Positions 59,542 through 64,000 of a stretch of DNA of 64,000 bases are shown here, one piece after another; position 1 is the stretch's first letter; every line of letters begins with the position of its first letter. The translations under genes and the position numbers were made by a program. This stretch comes from Aselliscus stoliczkanus (Eukaryota; Chordata; Mammalia; Chiroptera; Hipposideridae). The stretch spans positions 53,916,771 to 53,980,770 of the forward strand of contig CM066737.1 of assembly GCA_033961575.1 (NCBI GenBank), written 5' to 3'. The notes below the pieces were generated by a model that saw nothing but the letters and a program-made list of their open reading frames with translations, searched no databases and was not told the DNA's origin.

Positions 59542-60845
59542 TACAAGGTGTGACAATTATATTCAAGAACTTGCCACTGCGTGCTTACATTAGCAGCACT
59601 GTACAAACAACTCAGTAAGGTTTCATAACCTTGGTATATCAGTGTCTCACAGATGTGTTCATGTCAATGTGTGGCGGTGTCCTGCTGAGTGGCGTTCATT
59701 ATTGTTGTGTGCTTTTCTGTGCCCTCGTGAGAATGTCTGAGTTTGAATTAGAGCAATGAACAAACATTAAATTTCTTTTAAACTTGGCAACAGTGGAAGT
59801 GAAATCAGGGACAGGTTAGTCAAAGTTTATGGGGGTAATGTGACGAAGAAAACGACAGTGTAGAAATGGATTAGGTTTTCTGAGGGGAGAAAACGCGTCA
59901 CTGATGAAGAGAGATCAGAGCGGCGAGTAACGAGCAGGACTGACGAAGACATTGCAAAAATTCATCAAATTGTGAGTCAAAACGTGACTCACATTACAGC
60001 AGAGCAAGTAAACATTGATAGAGAAACAGGAAAATTTGAAATGAAAATCTGGCATGAGAAAGGTGTGTGCAAAAATGGTCCTGAAGGAACTCACTGATGA
60101 ACTCTCATTACAGAGGAGAGTCGAAGTTTGCCAAGACCTTTTGGAGAGGTGAGATGATGTTTTGGGCTGTGTTATCACTGATGATGAAACATAGGTGTAC
60201 CAATAACACCGGGAAACAAAGCATCAACATGCACAATGGAAGTCAGCCAATCCTCCACAACCAAAAAAGTTCCATCAGTCCAAATCAAGAGTCAAAATGA
60301 TGTTGCAAATGTTTGTTGATATCAGAGACATTATTTATTTTGAATTTGTACCAACGGGACAAACAGTTAACCAAGTTTACTATTTGGAAGTGCTGAAAAC
60401 ACTGTATGAAAAAGTTAGACAAAAATGACCTGAACTTTTTGCCAACAATTCATGGCTCTTGCATCACGGCAACACACCAGCTCACACAGGCAGCACTGTC
60501 TGTGATGGTGTTTTTAGCTAGTAAACAAATGGCTATATTGGAACACCCTCCCTACTCACCTGATCTGAACTCCCAATGACTCCTTTCTTTAGCCAAAGAT
60601 AAAGGAAATAGTGAAAGGAAGACAGTTTGATTACATTCAGGACATCAAGGGTAATACAATGACAGCTCTGATGGCCATTCCAGAGAAAGAATTCCAAAAT
60701 TGCTTTGAAGGGTGGACTAGGTGCTGGCATTGGCGCATAGCTGTCTAAGGGGAGTACTTCGAAAGTGACCATAGTGATATTCAGCAATGGGGTATATAGC
60801 ACTTTTTCTATGATGATTACATGAACTTAATTGTCAGGCCTTGTA
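59542..60845 (+). mobile_element. Mariner-like DNA transposon, about 1.3 kb
   Basis: Terminal inverted repeats: TACAAGGTGTGACAATTATA on the left and, reverse-complemented, TACAAGGCCTGACAATTAAG on the right, continuing TTCA. TA dinucleotides flank it. Length and coding content are typical of a mariner. It is inserted in an old L1 tail. Confidence 0.92.
59733..60783 (+). pseudogene. Mariner transposase, decayed
   Basis: The start MSEFELEQ at 59,733 is followed at once by a stop. Recognisable blocks across frames: a helix-turn-helix region (RTDEDIAKIHQIVSQNVTHI), ITDDET with the first catalytic Asp at about 60,170, FVPTGQTVNQVYYLEVLK, LHHGNTPAHT and EHPPYSPDLN. The second catalytic Asp of the usual HHDNAPAH motif is Gly, and there are many stops and frameshifts. 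The protein would cut and paste the element at TA sites; this copy is inactive. Confidence 0.9.
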
Positions 60846-60940
60846 TACATGTTGGAGCATATTCTGTTTGTTATTATTCAATTTGCTTATTTTTCTAGAA
60901 CATTTCATGGATACCCATGCCGAGAGATGATTTTCTTTTC

Positions 60941-61400
60941 TTTTTTTTTTAAGATTTTGTTGGGGAATATTGGGAGGGGAACAGCGTTGGGGAACAGAGG
61001 AAGGGTAACAGAAAAGTTGTTGTCCTTATGTTCTTCAGTCTAGTTGTGGAGGACATTGCTTCACTGGCCCATGTTGGTATTATCATTGTGCTTTTCCCGG
61101 GTGAGGCAGATCGGTTGCTGGCCTCTGTACGGCTGCTCACAGAGGCTCTTGGCAGCTCACACACTGCTTCCAGCCACTCACGCTGGCTGGGGGCCACTCA
61201 CTGTAGCCTATGGCAGCCCACTGCAGCAGGGGCTGCAGTTCTGACGTCCAGGGGACTCACAGCAGCCCAGCTCCAGGTGGAGCTGTTGTTCACCATCTTG
61301 GCCATAGAGGGCAGTGTCACTGGCCCTCATATGTGGGATCTGAACCGGGGTTGCTGGCATCCCAAGCCAGCTCTTAATCAACGCGCTACTCATCGGGCCC
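60941..61400 (-). mobile_element. Composite long SINE (about 460 bp)
   Basis: Complete copy, poly-A at 60,941-60,953, head ending CTCATCGGGCCC. Exact 14-bp duplication ATGATTTTCTTTTC at 60,927-60,940 and 61,401-61,414. Confidence 0.93.
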
Positions 61401-61414
61401 ATGATTTTCTTTTC

Positions 61415-62150
61415 AAACATCAGAGCCGTGCAGAGGCATGAATGGGTGGGGGGTGGTGGCAAATTAATGATTGCCAGTGATAAACTTTCTTGATTTTGTC
61501 CACATTTAATATTAAAAACAATCAAGCAAACAAACAATGAATAAGTGAAGGCATATAATAATTCAACTAAGGATGACATTATGTTTGGAATAACCTAGAA
61601 AGAATGTGTATGTATATGCATATATGCATATGCACATATGTGTATCAACACAAAATTACTCATTTTAAACTATAATATTCCATTATTAGTAATTTAATTA
61701 TGACTGATCCTAAAGTATGACATTGTCCAGCACTTTATAACTATCTCCATACTCTACCACATAAAGAAATGAATAAGGCATGTGGCTCTACCCTCCAGGA
61801 GCTCACAATACAGTGACAGAAACAAACATAGACATGAATATTAATGGTTAGAAAAGCTAGAACGTTCTCAATGCTATGCTAGAACTACAAGCAAAGCCTT
61901 GCAGGAGAAGGGGAGATGAATCCTGACCTTCTGGCTCACTTCTTCTTACCATTGAAATGAGTTGGAGATTTAACTCAATTGTTTCAAGTGAAAAATGGTG
62001 CCTGAGGAGTGCTCCTTCAAATCTCCACTGGAAGTTACAACAAATTGAGCAGCTGTAATTCAACAAAGGATAACCTAAGCAATATACAAGCACATCCGAG
62101 AGATCCCCACATTAAAATATCTGAAGGTGGGCTAGTTGGGTGAGCAAGGG
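61415..62150. other. Intergenic, no gene seen
   Basis: Unique or ancient sequence; a MIR-like stretch around 61,770-61,830 (CCTCCAGGAGCTCACAATAC). Confidence 0.5.
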
Positions 62151-63039
62151 AGAAGGGAAGAGGGAAGTGCAGAGACACAGGTCATAGGATGAGGCCGGAG
62201 GTCACTGCAGTCTCGGAAGAGGGAAGGATATAGGCTGCAGGTGCGTGTTTTGTGGCCCTGCCTGAGGGCTCAGCATATAATACTGATGAACCCAGCATTT
62301 GGGGCAGAGACCTCAGGGCAAAGCCTGAATTCAGAAGAGTGAGTACTGTGGTTTAAGCCCTCACTGCCAGGCAGAAAACAAAGACATAGAGCCTGGCTGC
62401 CACCCCGCATTCTCCCAGAGCTCGCCTCCCTCCACCTTCCAATATTAGAAGCAGGCTCAAGAAGAAATTGTAGCAGTTTCAGATTAAAGAGCAGAATATC
62501 TACAGCCCTGAGAACTGGAGAGACAGTCCCACAGTGGCAGACAGACAGTGTGGCTAATTCCGGTGACAGGGAAGGAGCATTAGGGGTGAGACAGTTGTGG
62601 TCTGGCGGTCACCATTGCTGGGAGCCATAAACACATATGCTGCCTCTGCCAGCCCACCCTGCCCTCACCCTTCCAGGTTGATCCCTGCAAGGGCAAGCAG
62701 GGCTGCTGACACACAAGCTTTGCTTTGGGCTGCAGGGACAGCACTGGGGTTTCAGAGGCTCAGAACCCGATTGCTCACCACATCTTACCATGGGGGCGGT
62801 GCCCTGAGACCTGATCACAGAGGAGAAGCCCACCTCCCAGCAAACCTCCCATCATGTGAGAAGCCAGAATAGGGCAGGTGAAAATAAAATGCTGCAGCGC
62901 TAGAGAAAATAAAACGTTCCAGTGACACCTACTGGAAAGCAAAAGAAAGACCTCTTCATATCAACCTGCTGCAGAATCTACTCCTGTAGATGCTCATAAA
63001 GAGAAAAAATGATTCATTAATTGCCACGAATAACCAAAA

Positions 63040-64000
63040 TAACAAGGCAGCTCAGAAAGAAAATGAAAAATCTCCAGAAAATAAACTGAAAGTCATGGAA
63101 ATATATGACTTAAATGACAGAATTCATGATTGCAGTTCTGAAAAAACTCAATGTGATACAAGAAAACTCAGATAGGCACTTTAATAAACTCAGAAACAAA
63201 AATCAATGAACAAAACAAATATTTTACCAAAGATATTAAAATTTTAAAAAAGAACCAAATAGAAATTCTGGAGATGAAGAACTCAATAAAAGAAGTGAAG
63301 AATGAAATAGCCAGCTTAGTAAATAGAGCTGACCAGATGGAGGAAAGAATTAGTGATGTAGAAGATAGAAATCTGGTGATGACACAGATGGAAGAAGAGA
63401 GACTTGAGAGTTAAAAATAATGAAAGAGGGGCAGCTGGTTAACTCAGTTGGTTAGAGCACACTGCTTATAACACCAGGGTTGCGAGTTCCATTCCCTCAT
63501 GGGCCACTGAATTTCACCCTTCACAACTAGTTTGAAACAACTACTTGACTTGGAGCTCATGGGTCCTGGAAAAACACACTGTTCTACAATAAAATATATT
63601 TTTTTAAATGTATTAAAAATTTTTTTTAGAAGAACCTGACTCCATTAGAAAGAGCAACTTAAGAAAATGGGTATACCAGAAGGAGAAGAGAGAGAGAAGG
63701 GAACAGAGAGTCTATTCAAATAATCAATGAAAACTTATGAAACCTATGGGAAGAACTGGATCCTCGAATCCAAGACGCAAACAGGACACTTAATTACCTC
63801 AATCCCAAGAGGCCATCTTCAAGGCACATTGTACTGAAGGTGTCACAAATTAATGACAAAGAAAGAATTCTCAAGTCAGCCAGGGAGAAGAAGACAGTAA
63901 CATATAAAGGAACGTCCATTAGATTATCATCAGATTTTTCAACAGAAAATCTACCAGCCAGCAGGGAATGGAATCAAATATTCAAACTATTGAAAGAGAG
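63040..64000 (+). pseudogene. Old L1 ORF1, decayed, partial
   Basis: Coiled-coil-like part at 63,270-63,413 (MKNSIKEVKNEIASLVNRAD). After the SINE come MGIPEGEERE at about 63,668 and the RNA-binding core RPSSRHIVLKVSQINDKERI, TYKGTSIRLSSDFSTENLPA at 63,808-63,960. Frameshifts lie between them. The end lies beyond the window. Confidence 0.8.
63426..63607 (+). mobile_element. tRNA-Ile-derived SINE
   Basis: The head GGTTAACTCAGTTGGTTAGA, GCTTATAACACCAGGGTTGC and a CCCTCATGGGCCA end follow tRNA-Ile. The body has CAACTACTTGACTTGGAGCT. The tail CACTGTTCTACAATAAAAT resembles the tail of the long SINEs. Not a functional tRNA gene: box B is mutated (GAGTTCCATTCC). Confidence 0.85.

Larger units (their letters stand above)
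62150..64000 (+). mobile_element. Old L1, 5' UTR and ORF1, runs off the window
   Basis: A GC-richer leader (62,150-63,030; left boundary uncertain) precedes ORF1-like sequence in plus orientation that continues to the last base. It is interrupted by a tRNA-Ile-type SINE. Confidence 0.7.

Noticed and set aside
62597..62872. 91-codon plus-strand open frame
   Set aside because: Within the GC-richer leader of an old L1; no domain seen.
63426..63500. Functional tRNA-Ile gene
   Set aside because: The acceptor and T arms are mutated and it continues into a SINE body and A-rich tail.
1..64000. CRISPR arrays, operons or bacterial-type systems
   Set aside because: The regular repeats are dispersed SINEs and L1 monomers in intron-containing vertebrate DNA; no direct-repeat/spacer pattern exists.

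Overview
The window is vertebrate nuclear DNA, AT-rich and dominated by retrotransposons. It holds one recognisable protein-coding gene. On the minus strand, six exons (about 26.8 kb down to 0.6 kb) encode the N-terminal half of RADX (CXorf57), the RPA-like single-strand-DNA-binding protein of replication forks. All six exons have consensus splice sites and matching phases, and together give 434 codons plus one base. The remaining exons lie beyond position 1. RADX is X-linked in placental mammals, so this is probably X-chromosome sequence. The L1 families are of laurasiatherian type. The abundant tRNA-derived SINEs, with GGCCGGCC heads or with CTGTTCCCC..AATAAA tails, point to a bat, most plausibly a rhinolophoid one. 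The species call is an inference from repeat families recalled by eye.

Layout: 1-26,777 is RADX exons 6 to 1 and their introns. Intron 3 carries a nearly full-length L1 (2.7-10.0 kb) inserted into an older L1. Intron 1 carries a retrocopy of U7 snRNA. 26.78-27.15 kb is the CpG-rich RADX promoter. 27.2-64 kb is upstream intergenic DNA: a nested stack of L1s (30.0-42.1 kb, including a 6.8 kb L1 with an exact 16-bp target-site duplication), another near full-length L1 (42.2-49.0 kb), a 5'-inverted L1 (49.5-52.2 kb), an LTR fossil, many short tRNA SINEs, several long composite SINEs, a decayed mariner transposon (59.5-60.8 kb) and the start of an old L1 running off the right edge.

No L1 here keeps both frames open, so all the mobile elements look dead. 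I found no other cellular gene, no CRISPR array and no functional tRNA or rRNA gene. The most interesting points are these: an L1 insertion whose target-site duplication copied the RADX exon-5 splice donor; the U7 retrocopy with a perfect stem; a family of about 455-bp composite SINEs proven as units by flanking duplications; two unrelated tandem-monomer L1 5' UTRs; and a template-switch palindrome.
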